The notes: generated by a model from the letters alone, not told the origin. A stretch of 64,000 nucleotides of DNA from Kingdonia uniflora (GCA_014058105.1 JACGCM010000560.1:1-64000); one strand, 5' to 3'. Shown: positions 1 through 12,712, counted from the first letter of the stretch. Numbers and translations: made by a program.

Positions 1-555
1 GTCTTTAGGGCTAGGTACTTGGGAAGGGAAAACCAATAAATACTACATTCCCGGGTCCTTACCGGAAGGAAACAAAACCTGTGACATCTCGAACACCGTT
101 CTTAGAAAGTGGGCCTAAGACATTTGTGGCCTCACCGAAGGATTGCCAGAACCTAAAAACGTTATTAGAATGGAAGAGGTACAATTAGGGTCCTCAGTAA
201 GAACAGATAGTAAACCGACTATGAAGTGGGATTAAGATGATTATCCCATATGAAGCCCTCGAAGAAGATAACGTGGAAAGTAAATCGGGCTGAAAGCGTA
301 CAACCGACAACTAAAACAACGAGATTTCCTCAACTTGGGATATAAAGTGCAATTCAATCGAACAGTACACCCGCTTGTCTAAAACATCAAAAAAAAGAGA
401 TTCGCAACCTCCAGGTAAAATGGTCAGAGCATCCTCAGACCTTAGTCGTACGGTCGGGACTACTGATGAACCCCTTCTTTCCTTAGATCAACTAGTTCGC
501 TGTAATGAATAACAATCCTCTTTAACGAACTTTTCTTCGACAAAAAAACTTTAAT
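1..555. other. Unassigned DNA at left edge
   Basis: No protein family, repeat or RNA gene was recognised here on either strand. It lies on the 3' side of the minus-strand Copia gag remnant, where protease or integrase would be expected, but translating it gave nothing recognisable. It may be badly decayed Copia sequence or a separate insertion. Confidence 0.3.
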
Positions 556-559
556 AACT

Positions 560-1348
560 GATGGTAGTCGCTTGACAAAGTTACATTCTGCTTTATCCCG
601 TTTCTATTCCCTAACGTGAACTCTGCCCTGGAACACAAACTTGGAACCGTTCTTCTTTGATAGCAACCTTGATTCTTGAACTTCTTCTTTCCCTGAGAAT
701 TGATGGACAAGTGCTTTTCATGACATTTTCAGATGAGTCGATCTGCTTTACCTTCTTAGTCATTCTTCCTCCTCAGAAACCATACTACAATCAACTCATT
801 CATTCCCAAAGTCTTCTCCGTATTCTGGGACTTGAACGTGGAACATCTTAAAATATATTAGAAGGCGACCAACGCTAAGTGAACCATCAAGTATCATCAA
901 TGGTGAGATAGAGTTATTTCAAGGTAAGAACTAACTTGGAGATCTTAAGAATCTGTGAGCGCACATTTCCACTGCCGTCATACTTCAGGGATAAAAGCTG
1001 TGATAAGTTACTGTACTGCCTTCCCTTGACGAAACCCTCAAACTATTTTTTAATGACATCTAACAGTTTCTTTGCGATACCTTTCTCAGTAATACTACCC
1101 CGCATAATAGGATCGATGGAAGAACGAATGATGCAATTTTCCATTTTATTGGCTTTGGCCTATTTTGCAGATGCCACTTCCTCAGCATCAGAAGAGGTAT
1201 CCGTGAGATTCGCGGGCTTGGCTTCAGTGAGAACAAAATCAAAATCAAGGTAGCCTAGGGAAATCTAGATTTTGAGCTTTCAGTTGGAGTAGTTTGAGTA
1301 TGTCAAGGTCTCAATATTAGTCAGTTGGTTCTGGATCATAGGGTCCAT
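560..1348 (-). pseudogene. gag: Ty1/copia gag remnant
   Basis: On the minus strand from an ATG at 1348 the translation has the Copia gag (UBN2-like) layout. A start with a SNYS-like motif is followed by a DFDFVLTEAKPANLTDT-like stretch, where Copia gags have LDLALRE and PAAPTD. Then comes MENCIIRSSIDPIMRGSI, where they have the NRxxLMxxKRSIPxxIRGxI motif. Further on, after frameshifts, a FHVQVPEYGEDFGNE-like segment and an EEEE cluster correspond to the tail of the domain. There are several stops and at least two frame changes, so it is not functional. Gag would form the particle that packages the element RNA. No CCHC knuckle was found with certainty. Confidence 0.7.
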
Positions 1349-3270
1349 AGCTACATTAACCAAAAACTTATATTAGGATGTGCAAAAATTAAATTTTATG
1401 CACGTTTAACTTAATCTGTAAAAGATCTATAACTTGATATCTTTAATCTCGATCCTACCTGGGGTTAGGATGGTCGAGTCAGTGTATAAAATATTTTAAG
1501 GTATTGACTTTCCACTCTGCGGGTACATCAATGTATCATCGAATCCCTCTTGGGTTGTAATTTGACATACATTACCCCCAAGTTGATGATCACTCACGCT
1601 AAATACTAGACTGGCCACTTACAGTTTGACTCGAGAGACTTCCTCACCTTTGGGCCGAGGGTTATCCTTATCTCCCCGTACCGTGTAGTATATCTTGACC
1701 CACTAATTAATTAGAAGTTTCTTAGCCTCCTTTGGGTGGTCTAATATTTCAAGTTTAATTAGTGCAAAGTAGTCTTAATGAGACTTTACAAGATAGTCTT
1801 AAAATTATGAGAAACGCTCAACTCCATGGACAAAACTCCTTTGAGAGTGTTTGCCCATTTTATATTCCACCTTCTTAATGATTACTTGATCTCACTTAAA
1901 TCCTATTGGAGATCCTTGGGCATTATATCCATATACTATTAATTATTTACAGTTTAAATTACTCACTACTGATTTATTGTATTTAGTATAACAATATTCA
2001 CTAGTTTAAGATAATATCCAACTACCCTAACATAGTAATAATAAATCCACAGATGAAATAATTAAGACTTTTACACATGCAAAACATGAATCTCAGTGCT
2101 TTTAGGATTAAAGAAACATATTATGAACATAAAATGGAGAAAACTAACTTATATTCACATTCCTAACAGTCTGTCAAAATCAACGCAAGCGTACAAAGAG
2201 AATTCGTCCCAAAAATCACATAATCAAAATGAAAACGTGAAGTATCCTTTAACACAGGGAACTAAACAAACACCCAAAGAAAAAAAACACACCAAACTAC
2301 ATCCCTATTCACCCAAACAACAACATGATCAATCATATATACGAATTGAATTTTCCAATTTCCTGTAAACGAAAACAACACCCAGTATAAAACCCCAACG
2401 TTCAGTTTCTTTGACGCTCGAGATATGATGAGTTGGAGGTTATAACCCAAGCAATTTGGGGGCATAAAAGGAGCCAAGCACGACTGAAAAGCTATGAGAA
2501 GCAACAGAGGGGTACCCTCCTATATGAGGGGTTAACTCAAGGTAACTGAAACTGGAAATCTTCATGGTTTGGACGGCTAATCATGGGGACTGAAGCGGGG
2601 AAATCTTCATGGTTTGAACATTAAAGACAACCTCTAACTCTCTTTCAACTCATAACAACAGTAGTCGAACCCAACAATAAATCATATTCGAAAAACAAAA
2701 ACAAAAACTGTCGCAAATCATGAAACCCTCGAACTGATTTTGCAACAACAAACTTCAATCCATGCTGTTCTACAAGAATAACTCCTCCACCACAGATCTC
2801 AATATAAAAAAAATCCCCTCGTAAGTTAACCCAAATCAGATGGTGGTGATGATTGAAAAAATTGAGTTTTGAACCCCTGAAACTCCAATGTTAAACCCAA
2901 ATCGAAACCATTGATTGCAACTCTGACATAAAGATCAAAGGAAATAAGGAGAGGGAGACAAATTTTTTTTGGAATAAGTCACAACTTCTAATACCAAAAT
3001 TCAACAATTTCTAAATCAGTTTGAGGCAATTGATTTAGGAGAATGAATTTGGTCTGATAATTTGCAATTCCAAGAAAGAAAGAGAGAGGAACCCTAAAAT
3101 TTCTTTGATATTTGATAGAGACAAAGAGAGATTCGGTAAACATAAAGGACTAAAAAAACTACTCTTCTCGATAACAGTGAACATGAAGCAACCCTCTAAA
3201 ACAACCCATTAAAGTACTGAGAAACAAATCTGACACAATTATTAAACTACAATAATTTTTATCCTGGAGA
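1349..3270 (-). other. Long unexplained leader between Copia primer site and gag
   Basis: About 1.9 kb separates the Copia primer binding site from its gag, much longer than usual. No domain was recognised on either strand. It is AT-rich. It holds a short near-repeat around the words AAATCTTCATGGTTTG near 2554 and 2598. It could be an insertion, captured host sequence or a family-specific leader. Confidence 0.3.
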
Positions 3271-3279
3271 CTGATACCA
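3268..3279 (-). other. Copia primer binding site
   Basis: On the minus strand TGGTATCAG begins two bases after the LTR end. This matches the first nine bases of the initiator-Met tRNA primer site used by plant Copia elements; the following bases diverge. Confidence 0.6.
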
Positions 3280-3281
3280 AT

Positions 3282-3306
3282 TGTTGAGATTTTATACAAT
3301 AACTAT
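3282..3306 (-). repeat. Copia LTR, 3'-terminal fragment
   Basis: This is the last 25 bp of the Copia LTR on the minus strand. Its final five bases (3302-3306, ACTAT) are the target-site duplication of Tat element A. The rest of the LTR resumes at 54671. Confidence 0.65.
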
Positions 3307-3901
3307 TGTAGGAACCTATCCCTCAACCTGGCCCAATTCGAACTGCCTTCATATCAGATTCACGCATTTTACATATGACATGGACAGTCACCAGTGCCAC
3401 CTAAACCAAGAACTGATAAAGAACGTGGATAGAGCACAACAGAAGAATATGAGCAAGTCAAGACATTTGTCTCCCACGAACTCAATAGTTACTCAGTCAA
3501 CCACCACTTACCTCATTGTTTGGAGAATGTGCTTCATTACGATAACGAGCTGCAGGTGAGACCTATATAAAGAAAAAGTTCTAAAAGAGACAAAGACTAG
3601 GAAAATATACGAGAAATCACCAAGATAACCAGATTTTCTATTCTCAAACACCAAATTTATTATTTACAAGATCAAGTATTTCTAGTTCGAGAGATCACTT
3701 GTAATAAGATATCAGCCTCAAACAATAAAAGTTACTGTTACTAAAATCCTCGAAACGAGGTCTTTATTTTTTACCTATTCAAAAGTTTTCCACGCTAAAT
3801 CACCTATGTTATTTCTTGCTTTACATTAGTATTTGTCACATGAATATTGGTGTAAGAGCTAATTCTGAGCCATCTCGAGCTTACGGAATTAGGCCATTAC
3901 A
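3307..3901 (+). repeat. 5' LTR of element A
   Basis: The 595-bp LTR begins TGTAGGAACC and ends CCATTACA. A TATA-like motif TATATAA lies at 3564-3570 and would direct the element transcript. It matches the 3' LTR pieces at 13802-14019 and 54121-54665, and the truncated LTR of element E at 60011. Confidence 0.9.
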
Positions 3902-3903
3902 TT

Positions 3904-3918
3904 TGGCGCCGTCTATGG
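3904..3918 (+). other. Primer binding site of element A
   Basis: TGGCGCCGTCTATGG starts two bases after the LTR end. It would pair with the 3' end of a tRNA ending GGCGCCA. The same site recurs in E (60233) and, with a C to T change, in B, C and D. Confidence 0.8.
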
Positions 3919-3982
3919 TGGGAAAGAAGACATTTCCACGATATCCTAAGGTATACATTCATTCTACTATCAATCTCCAATC

Positions 3983-4358
3983 ATGGTCCAAATCGATCTT
4001 TCAGTTAAGCCAGAATAGCTTATAGAACTATGGGCAAATCTCTACGCCAAAACCGATAAACTTAATGAACTCGATCGTCAGTTAACTCTTGACCGAGAAC
4101 TCCGCAAGAAGGAGCTCGAAGCCGAGCGACAAGCTCATTTGATAACATTCAAGCGACATGAAGACCAGATGAAAACCATTAAGACTGCCTTACAAGCTCT
4201 GTAGGATACTCAACAGGCTCCTCAAACCATAAATTGCGATCAAGTACCAAAGACCTCCTGGGTTTCTGTGCGGGACAGATTGGGACCTCGAGGAGCCATC
4301 AGCAAAGATATTTCCAGAAATATTCCGCACAAATATCAACCTTCCATTCATTTGGGTG
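3983..4358 (+). pseudogene. gag: Element A gag, 5' stub
   Basis: An ATG at 3983 opens a gag-like N-terminus with two early stops. It is followed by a charged, probably coiled-coil stretch rich in Lys, Glu and Arg (about 4040-4200). The start resembles the gag start of element E at 60309. The retrotransposon gag core, zinc knuckle and protease are absent: the sequence changes directly to the C-terminal end of RT near 4360. This is therefore an internal deletion. Confidence 0.65.
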
Positions 4359-4361
4359 GTG

Positions 4362-5400
4362 AAGTTAATACATTCCGGCCGATTCCTCAGCCATCTCATT
4401 AGCAAGAAGGGGATTGAGGCCGATCTAGATCAAATTCAGGCTCTCCTCAAAATGCCATTTCCAGAGACGACGAAAGACGTACAAAAACTTGTCGGCAAGA
4501 TTGTCGATATCAACCGATTCATTTCTAAATCTTCAGATCGCTGTCGTTGGCTATTCATACTACTCCGTAGTTGTACCAATCAAAGAAAAGTTCAGCCCAA
4601 TGCAGAGATCCAATGGACATCAGAATGCGAGGTAACTTTTTAGGAACTCAAAACCTATTAGGGAAAGTCTCCCATCATGAGCACCCCAGTAGATAATGAG
4701 GAGTTGATCATCTACCTGGCAGTTACAAATACTTCTATCAGCTCGATTCTCATTCGACTTGAAGGGAAGATCGAAAGGTCGGTCTACTTCATTAGCAAAA
4801 CCCTTATTCCAGCGGAAACAAGGTATTATAAAATTGAGAGAATCCTTTTAACTCTTGTTTATATTTCACAAAAACTTAAGCACTACTTCCAAGCTCACTC
4901 AGTCAAAGTCATGAAAAATTACCCACTCTGGAAATTTTTGTCTAAATAAGAGAAATCCAGGAGAGTGCAGCTGTGGTCAGTCAGTTTGGTAGAATATGAT
5001 ATCAAATTCGAGCAACGACATTTAAAAAAGGGTTAGGCCGTTGCCGATTTTCTCGTATATTTTCCAATGGGAGGAGCAAGACCCTGACCTTACAAAGGAA
5101 ATTACAGAAGATCCACCCACCAAATCATTTGACGAACAAGCTGAATGGATTACCAGGAAAGGGCAGAGACTTCTTGCAGATGGTTCAGCAGGACTCGTAA
5201 GGTCAGGAATAAGAATCTTATTGATTACCCCTTCCAACGACAGATTCGAGAAGTTAATCCGTCTGGATTTCGAAGCCCTCCAACAACGTCATAGAATACG
5301 AAGCTCTAATTCATGGACTCGACCTCGTACTCGAGCTCGGTGTCCCAGAGCTTAGAGCTCTCAATCTTCACAAATTCTCAACTCATCGTCCACCATTACT
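4362..5400 (+). pseudogene. pol: Element A RT C-terminus, RNase H and second RNase H
   Basis: The segment starts with the RT connection region (a LISKKGIEADLDQI-like motif), which matches element E near 62780. A Ty3-type RNase H follows (about 4620-5035), with the LVYISQKLKHYFQAHSVKV core. A second, archaeal-like RNase H follows (about 5130-5400), with LLADGSAG holding its first acidic residue. Two RNase H domains in a row are a mark of the Tat lineage. They would remove the RNA strand during reverse transcription. Stops and frameshifts at about 4640, 4950, 5035 and after 5280 break the frame. The RT catalytic YxDD is deleted. Confidence 0.85.
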
Positions 5401-5599
5401 CTGAGCAATGCAATTCAATGCACGATCAACACTGGGGGCAATGAAGAGGAAGGCAACGATTGGAAAAAGCCCTTTATTGCCTACCTTAACCCGAAGAACA
5501 AATGCGACGGGCCCCTTCCAACAGATACGAAAGAGCGTCGATAGCTGATCGAGAACTCGAAGCGCTATACAATTCAATGCAATTTTTTATATTGTCATT

Positions 5600-6705
5600 C
5601 AGTCACGGGGCCTTATCTTAAGTGCATCTCCAAGAAGAAAGCAGACAAATTACTCAAAAATTTACATAAAGGAACTTCTGGCGCCCATGCCGTAGGTCGA
5701 TCATTCGCTAACAGAGCAATTACATAGGGAGTATTCTGCCCAAGAATGTATAAGCAAGAATTAGAGTAATCACGTAAATACGACACATGTCAACGATATG
5801 GACACATGTTCTGCGCCACTGCGCTCGAACTACATACAAGCAAGGTATTCTGGCCATTCAAGCGATGGGAGTTCGATCTCGTCGAAGAATTTCCTAATAC
5901 TCCAGGTAACCGACGATACCTACTCGTAGCTACAAATTATTTTACAAAATGGGTGGAAGCAGTTCAACTTTGTCAAACAAGAGAAGAAGAGGTCATCTCT
6001 TTTATCTGGGAATACATCCTCACTCGGTTTGGATGCCCCTACCTAATTCATATCGATAATGGACCACAATTCCTTAGAGAAAAAGTCGTAGCTTTCCTCA
6101 ATAAACATGGCATCATCCACTCACTATCCAATCCTTACTACCCTCAAGGCAATGGCCAAGCAAAAATTACCAACAAAACCATCGTTGATGGACTCAAGAA
6201 AAGGCTTCACTCACAAAAAAAATAAAACTGAATACGAGAACTTTCTCATGTCTTATGGGCATACCATACCACTCCACGTCAATTAACCGGCTGTACCCCA
6301 TTTCTCCTCACCTATGGCACAAAAGCCGTCATTCTAAATGAATACCACCATCCAGTAAAAGATTATGAGCTTACTGATGAAGAAATTGAGTTTGAATTAG
6401 CCTACAACATGAATTGGATTGATGAGACTAGGGAACGCGCTATTACCAACCTTGGTCAATATCATCATATGCTGTCCAACTCATACAACAGAAGAGTCCG
6501 AAGCCGTACTTTCCAAATCGACGATCTCGTCCTCAGAGAAATCCCTCAATTCTGAAAAGAGGTACATGTCGGCAACTGGCAGAAAATTAGAAAATTCCTA
6601 ATCATTGGTTTCACTGGTTTGGTATCATATTTCCTCATGACAGAGCAAGGAGTTCGAATCCCAATTCTATGGAACACTAGGCGACTGAAATTGTACTATC
6701 GTTAA
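5600..6705 (+). pseudogene. int: Element A integrase
   Basis: The HHCC zinc-binding region (LHKGTSGAHAVGR then CQRYGH) lies at about 5640-5810. The DDE core is an intact reading frame at 5806-6225. The first Asp is in WEFDLVEEFP and the second in DNGPQF. The expected Glu in the GNGQxE motif reads Lys (GNGQAKITNKTI), so the enzyme would be inactive. A frameshift follows near 6230. The C-terminal domain ends with an RRLKLYYR-like motif before a stop at 6703-6705, the usual end of pol in these elements. Integrase would join element cDNA to the chromosome. Confidence 0.85.
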
Positions 6706-6869
6706 GTCCTTCACTTCTCCACTTCAAAATTCTCGTTCTTTCCATTCCAAAAGTGAGATTTTATCTCCATACAATGTACATTCTACTCTATTCAATAAAA
6801 ACTTTCAATTTTTTCCCACATTCCTCTCTACTTACGTAGATAATGCATAGATTTATGTAAAAGTAATAT

Positions 6870-7170
6870 TAGCTTTTAATCGAACTATATATATTCTCTG
6901 CGATTAAAATGACGGTAATACTAGTTTTCAATCAAAGAAATCTACCAGACATAAGATAAAGCAAAGATAAAACTAGCTTTCATCTCCCAATATGGCTGCG
7001 ACAAATATACCGATTAAAGTATAGATAAAACTGGCTTTCAATCAAACTTTATATATATTCTGCGATTTAAATGAAGGTAATACTAGTTTTTAATCAATGA
7101 ACTCTACCAGACATAAGATAAAGCAAAGATAAAACTAGCTTTCATCTCTCAATATGGCTGTGACAAATAC
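6870..7170 (+). repeat. 162-bp tandem duplication in element A
   Basis: Two head-to-tail copies with 162-bp spacing can be read, for example GCAAAGATAAAACTAGCTTT at 6961 and again at 7123. The block lies just past the integrase stop and just before the antisense gene, the same position as the repeat blocks in B, C and D. Confidence 0.85.
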
Positions 7171-9451
7171 TTTTACAGGATACATATACAACCACTACAA
7201 AGGATTCTTCTCTGCTGATGGGAGGTCAGCTATGCTTTCCCCTACAATAGGAGGATGATCAGCCATAAAATCTAGAGCTCAAGCAGCTGCCATAATCCTG
7301 CCTTGCTCTACCAATTTAGCAGGTCGATAACCTAACTCCATTTATATGGCGCTCATGCAGTTTCCTCGATCTACATCAGCTCTGCAAATACATCCTCTAT
7401 CCGAAAAATAGTCATGCAAGGTATCCCTCTCTAACTCAATCCTTCTTACTTCCTCCACAAAATAGGCAATAACAGCTACTAGCATTTGCGAGCGCGACAC
7501 CTCGGGCATAACTGCCTTGGAAAAATTCACTCTCACTTTCTGATGATACTCTTGTAACTTCTTCAACCATGCTTCAAGCCATTCCATTCGACTATCGGCG
7601 CTAGACATAAGATTGATATGCTCCATCGCCTTCTCATCTGCTTTATCTAATTCAGCCTGGTTCATCGTCCTTAATTATGCCACCTGAGTACGAAGTTCCT
7701 CATGCTCCCTGTCTATACCTCCCCCGGCAGGAGATTTATTTAATAATTTATCTTTTTTCCTTATCAAGAGATCCTTACCCCCAATCACCCGCTCTAACTC
7801 TTGTTCCCTGACATGAGCAACATCCAACTTACCTTGGCACTCCCATAACCGCTTATTTCCTATTTGTACGTGACCTTGAGTATGAGCTACATCTCCCTCA
7901 AGCTCTCTAATTTGACCTGATAGGCTAACCACATCCCCTGGAGCAATGGAGACCCTGGCATCACCTTTATTCTTCCTCGAGCGTTCTTCAACCTCGGCAT
8001 TTTTGACGCGCAAATTGGCCAGAGCCAAATCGGCCTTCAATTGTGCCACCCTCTCATTCAACTCATTACATCGCCTTTGCACCAACCAAAACTCAATACC
8101 TTTAGCAGGTAAAAAGCTGTACTCTTTCTCTATCATTTTTAGTGACTGAATATGGTATCGAGCCATGTTCACCTGCTTACTTATTACCATCAATGCATCA
8201 TTCTGGCTTTTGAGCTTCACTGTCTCTTCTTTCGCCTTCGGAAGCTCTTTTTACCCCTTATTAATTTTAACATCTTTCTCCCCGATCTTCTCAGTAAGGT
8301 CATCAGCAGCTTGTGATGCCTTGACAAACTTGAAATGTACCGTTACGTGTTGATCCTCCCTATCTTCATTTACCTTTCACATCCTATCAAACTCCACTGC
8401 AAACTCTTGGTTATATTGGCGCATCTCTTATTTACTCAAGAGAGTTGACTCCAGGTCAACCTACATCACAGATACAATATATCAAGTTCGATTCAAGAAC
8501 ACTCAATCAATACATTCAGAAATCTTATTTCTAACAATTTTTTATTTTTTGACATCTACTGTGTGAAACTGCTTCTAAACTTAAGGTCGAAATCTAATCC
8601 CATTTCGATGACAATAACATGTACTTCCAATTTCAAGGTACATATTCTCTATGTTCTAACTTTTTCAACACTTTGATATTATCTATACATAGTTAAGTAC
8701 CAGTGTACCTAAACTATTGACAAGTTTTTGGTCAGTATCTATACTCTAGTTTTTACTTTGTAGCTTTAAAGTAATGCAACATACAAGTTAAATATTTCTT
8801 ACTCTTTTCTAACTTGTAGTTTCGCTTGTGAAGTCAACAGGGACGCTGAGGCATTTTTGTCTTAACGAACTCATTCTCTAATTCTTTTATTATGAGGTGC
8901 ATATCCTTAAGTTCCTGCAAACAAGGTTTACAAACATCTCTTAACTTACAAAAATTTATCTTAGAAAACAATGATCCATACGATTACAGTTCTCAAACCC
9001 CTCATAATCAGACAACCAAAGAGTCAATTTTCTTTACTCTACCTTCTCATTCTCATTCTATGGATTCACGTTGTCATCCCCTTGGTTCTCTCGCTCGATC
9101 TGGGGAGATACACCATCCAACCCTCTTACAACTCCAGCCCCATCATCTTCACTCCTCCTCTTCAATGTAGGTACCCCCCATAATATCATTCACCTTAGCT
9201 TTGGAGTATCCCATTTTGAGGAGGTGGCGCCCAAATCTATCACGCTGGACTACCACCTCATCAAAATTCTTCTACGCTTCTTCTGTCAGCTCTCTAATCT
9301 CTACCTCTTGCACAACCCTCAATAATCCAGTCGCTTGAACCAAATCGGACTTCAAGTGAGCTGCCTTCTTCTCGAGCTCTGCCTTCCCACTATCGTGCTT
9401 AGCTTTTTCCTCCTCTATCCTGAGGCAGATCCCCTTCATCAAACAAGCAGC

Positions 9452-9531
9452 CTACAAAAAAATAGATCGAATATATTTTTTAGCCCGAATCACAATACAA
9501 ACTCAGCAAACATACAAATCATCAAACTTAC
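9452..9531 (-). other. Intron 2 of element A antisense gene
   Basis: 80 bp with a GTAAGT donor and a TTTTTTTGTAG acceptor on the minus strand. It corresponds to second introns in B (48906-48990), C (23695-23781) and D (33546-33638). Confidence 0.6.
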
Positions 9532-10036
9532 CACTTTGCTCATCTCCTCCACTCCCTTGCGAGCTACAAGCATGCCCTATCCTCAACAGCTCTCAGCTCG
9601 TCTTCCTCACCAGGTCGATTCTCTGTGACCTTCGCCCCAATCAGTTCAGATGGCGGGTCTACCTTTCTCTTTTTCATCTCTCCTTCGACCTCGCCACTTC
9701 CCGTGGTTCCAGAGGCTGAGCCACGCTTTACTATCCTCTTCTTTGGAAATGCTTGAGCTAGCTTGCTCGACGTGGTAGACTTCGGCACATCCACAAAATC
9801 TACTACAGAGGCCTTTGGCAAAACCACTGGTCTCTCTCCATCAGCTCCCCTCTTCCTGTTGCCACCAACACCCATCATTAGTCTCGTTGCTTGAGACTTT
9901 TGAACTTTATCAGACCTATTATTAGCTCATTTATTTCTACTAATACCAAGTTCTTTCAACACAGCTTTGAGCTCTATCCCTTACCGAGCAACAATATCTA
10001 ATAGGGACTCCTCATTTTTTACCTTCGATTGAGGAC

Positions 10037-10116
10037 CTGTCAAAACAACAATACATTATCAACAACAGAGTAACATTCAATTTTAACAGTTCGATATTAT
10101 ACATTATTATACTTAC
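10037..10116 (-). other. Intron 1 of element A antisense gene
   Basis: 80 bp with a GTAAGT donor and a TTTTGACAG acceptor on the minus strand. The position matches the first intron of the antisense genes in B, C and D, directly after a YRxYNxSK-like motif. Confidence 0.7.
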
Positions 10117-10879
10117 TTTTCTTCACAGTTCTATACAGAAGTTCCTTGTGTTCTTTATCATCTCTTTGAAGGAAATCACCTCTCACCCAAATTATATTAT
10201 CATTCCACATTCGACTTATTGAATTCAGATCGAAGAAAAGAGGCCGAGTCGAGCTCACAAAGAAGTATGCCCCTCTACTTGCAGAATAGTTTTTTACGCC
10301 ATAAAACTGTAAAATATCTTCAGGAGATATTCTCCTCCCCATATCATTCTCCTTCCACAACCTATTCAAACTCTTACAAACATTGATTACCTCACACATG
10401 TTCCTGTTCAACTGAGCAGGACGTGCCCCTATAATGTTCATTATCCCTTTCGTAAGATTGCTAAGGGGCATACTCAACCCGTACTCCAGCTAAGACAAGC
10501 AATACAAAAAACCCTCTTCCAGGTCACCATAGACATTTCCATCAAAATACTCCAAGGAGATTGATTCATCTACCCCCCTATCCGATTTCTCTTTCTCTAA
10601 ATCAGGTAACATAAATAAATGTTCTTCCCCATATTCCACAATACAACTTTTAAACTGCATACCGACATGTTCTACAAAGTTGCCCCATCTTCCCCCTATA
10701 AGATTTTTAGATTTACAAAACTCTCTAAACACATCAGAGTTTGAAGGATATGATACCAATTTTCTAGGAAAATCAAGAAATTAAACAACTTCTACTTTAT
10801 CCTCCCTATCCGATACTACACTCTCAGACTCAGCCGAGCGACCAGAGTTCGAGGCCTCCATAATAGGTGAAGTCTCCAT

Positions 10880-11822
10880 ATCAACTACAAATTTGAGAAT
10901 AAAAGTTGGTTTGACACAAATACTCTTCACGCTAGACCTACATAAAGGTCCAGGTATTCTATTATTATCTTTTACACAGATCCATCATATATATATCATA
11001 TCACATCTCTTTTATACACATATATCAAATAAATTTTTATATGTTACTCTAAATAGTACTTTTTCAAAATTTGAAAACCACAAAAATCTTCCATAACACA
11101 CATCGACAATATCACAAATCATCTACCAACCTTCAACGTTAGAAAAACAAATTTGAAGCAGCGCCAAATCCTTCCTTCGCAACGTCGCTATACAGCTACC
11201 TTCATGACTTAGTCTTTACTGCCTTCTCTCACCTTGACTGTTGATTACTCTCGTCTAATCTCTTACATGAATCTATGCTATTTTTTCTCTTTTCTCTCCA
11301 ACTGTTCTTTAATTTTTCAGAAGTTGATAAACGTTTAAATGAGGAAGATGAAGCAATATTTTTTTTTTCTCTAACTGCTGGCAGTTATTGGGCCTTACAC
11401 GAGCCGCATTGAGTTTTTAAACCAAGGTGTCCCTTCCACAATTAATATATGACATTTTGCACCTTTTTGGTAAAAATACCTTCCCATCATTGCCCCCCCC
11501 CCCTATATTTTAATATATTCTCATCTCTCCTACCCAAATCTCCATCTTACCTCCCCACACTCATGATGACTTAACACTTATATGTAATCAAACTTTCTCT
11601 GCATTAACACAAGAGACAAAAATCAAGGCTACCTATTTTTTCTATTCTTGCTTCTACTACTTATTGAAGTGCTGAAGTCATTTCTAAAGTTCTCACATTT
11701 CAAAATTCAAATTCTTTATTCAAAGCAGTTATAAACACCATTTACAACAATAGAGGACAGAGTCAAACTTCATTCTAATTACATTTCGTTGACAGTTATT
11801 CAACCTCATACAATTCACTCCC
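10880..11822. other. Element A 3' region, no gene seen
   Basis: AT-rich sequence upstream of the antisense gene start. It contains a C run near 11500 and T-rich stretches. Any antisense promoter would lie here, but none can be named with confidence. Confidence 0.3.
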
Positions 11823-12086
11823 TCACAAATAGTTACAGATAAAACATCCTGAATGTCCTGGGGAGCCACACCTAATCAGTTCACTTTTAGCAATCCTCAC
11901 AACTTCCAACTCGATCTCTTCTTCAGTAATTTGCCGCACAACCACTTTTCGAGCTGAAGGCTCAATAATCACTTCCCGGAATAGCTCCTCGTAAAAATGA
12001 CATCCTAGCTCAAGTTTCCTACCCATCCAATAAAAACCTTTAAAATGATATTCGGTTGTAGGAGAGTCAGCATCATAATCCAGCAA
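11823..12086 (-). CDS. Short antisense ORF in element A 3' region, unknown
   Basis: An 87-codon open frame on the minus strand, acidic at its start and with a Glu-rich stretch (TEEEIELEVVR). It lies between the antisense gene start and the 3' LTR, where C and D also carry short antisense ORFs. The sequence is not clearly related to those, so the link rests on position only. No family was recognised. Confidence 0.35.
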   Translation of the reverse strand: MLDYDADSPTTEYHFKGFYWMGRKLELGCHFYEELFREVIIEPSARKVVVRQITEEEIELEVVRIAKSELIRCGSPGHSGCFICNYL

Positions 12087-12712
12087 CCAAAAAATCCTCT
12101 CTCAAAATTCAGTTATTTTTATCACCAAACGTCCCTCTGCGGCATAATGAATTCTCTAAGATCGAGTCCATACCATATTCTATGTCTTCCTCCTATTTAA
12201 AACTTATTTCCCCTATTTATGCCATTTTCTGGATTACTTCAAATCCGCCACAATTCTTATATATATATATATATATATATTATGTTTTTCCATAACAGCA
12301 ATCCCTGATATCCTGATAAAAAAGTTATTTGAACTTATCTATCTATATCGGCCTTGGGAAGTCGACCTATCTCATTTTGAACTTATTTTTCCCCAAATCC
12401 AACATTTAAAGAGATCTCTCTGAGCTCAAGTTTCTAATTCCTGCAAATTCTAAATCTTCTACAATTATCTCCCCAATAATTCTAAATTTTTAAGTTTGAA
12501 ACAAATTTTAACACATCATTTATTTTACAAACACATTTTTACAGCTCGATTGCTGCAATATACTTTCTAGTTCAATCTGATATATAACATGTCGTCCTCT
12601 ATTCATACATCTTTAAATTACTTATAACTCGATTTCAATAATAAAAGTTAATTCAATCTATCTACACGGAGTTTGAATAACCATTTTATTAAACTCGAAT
12701 ATAAATTACTGG

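Larger units (their letters stand above)
7197..10879 (-). pseudogene. Element A antisense gene (aORF1), multi-exon
   Basis: Read from an ATG at 10879, exon 1 runs to 10117. It has an acidic Ser-rich start and a conserved middle (PLSNLTKGIMNIIGARPAQLN, then WVRGDFL). It ends in a YRTVKKSK-like motif followed by a GTAAGT donor. Intron 1 is 10037-10116 and intron 2 is 9452-9531. Exon 2 is basic and Ser/Pro-rich. Exon 3 holds an RDRFGRHLLKMGYSKAKVNDI-like motif. A long coiled-coil exon starts at about 8460 after an AG acceptor and ends near 7197. Stops at about 10785 and 9600 show decay. It resembles the extra antisense ORFs known in Tat-lineage elements and plant 'putative gypsy-type transposon' proteins. 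Its function is unknown. Confidence 0.7.

Noticed and set aside
7197..10879. Host coiled-coil protein gene on the minus strand
   Set aside because: Homologues occupy the same place in B, C and D, so it belongs to the retroelement family.
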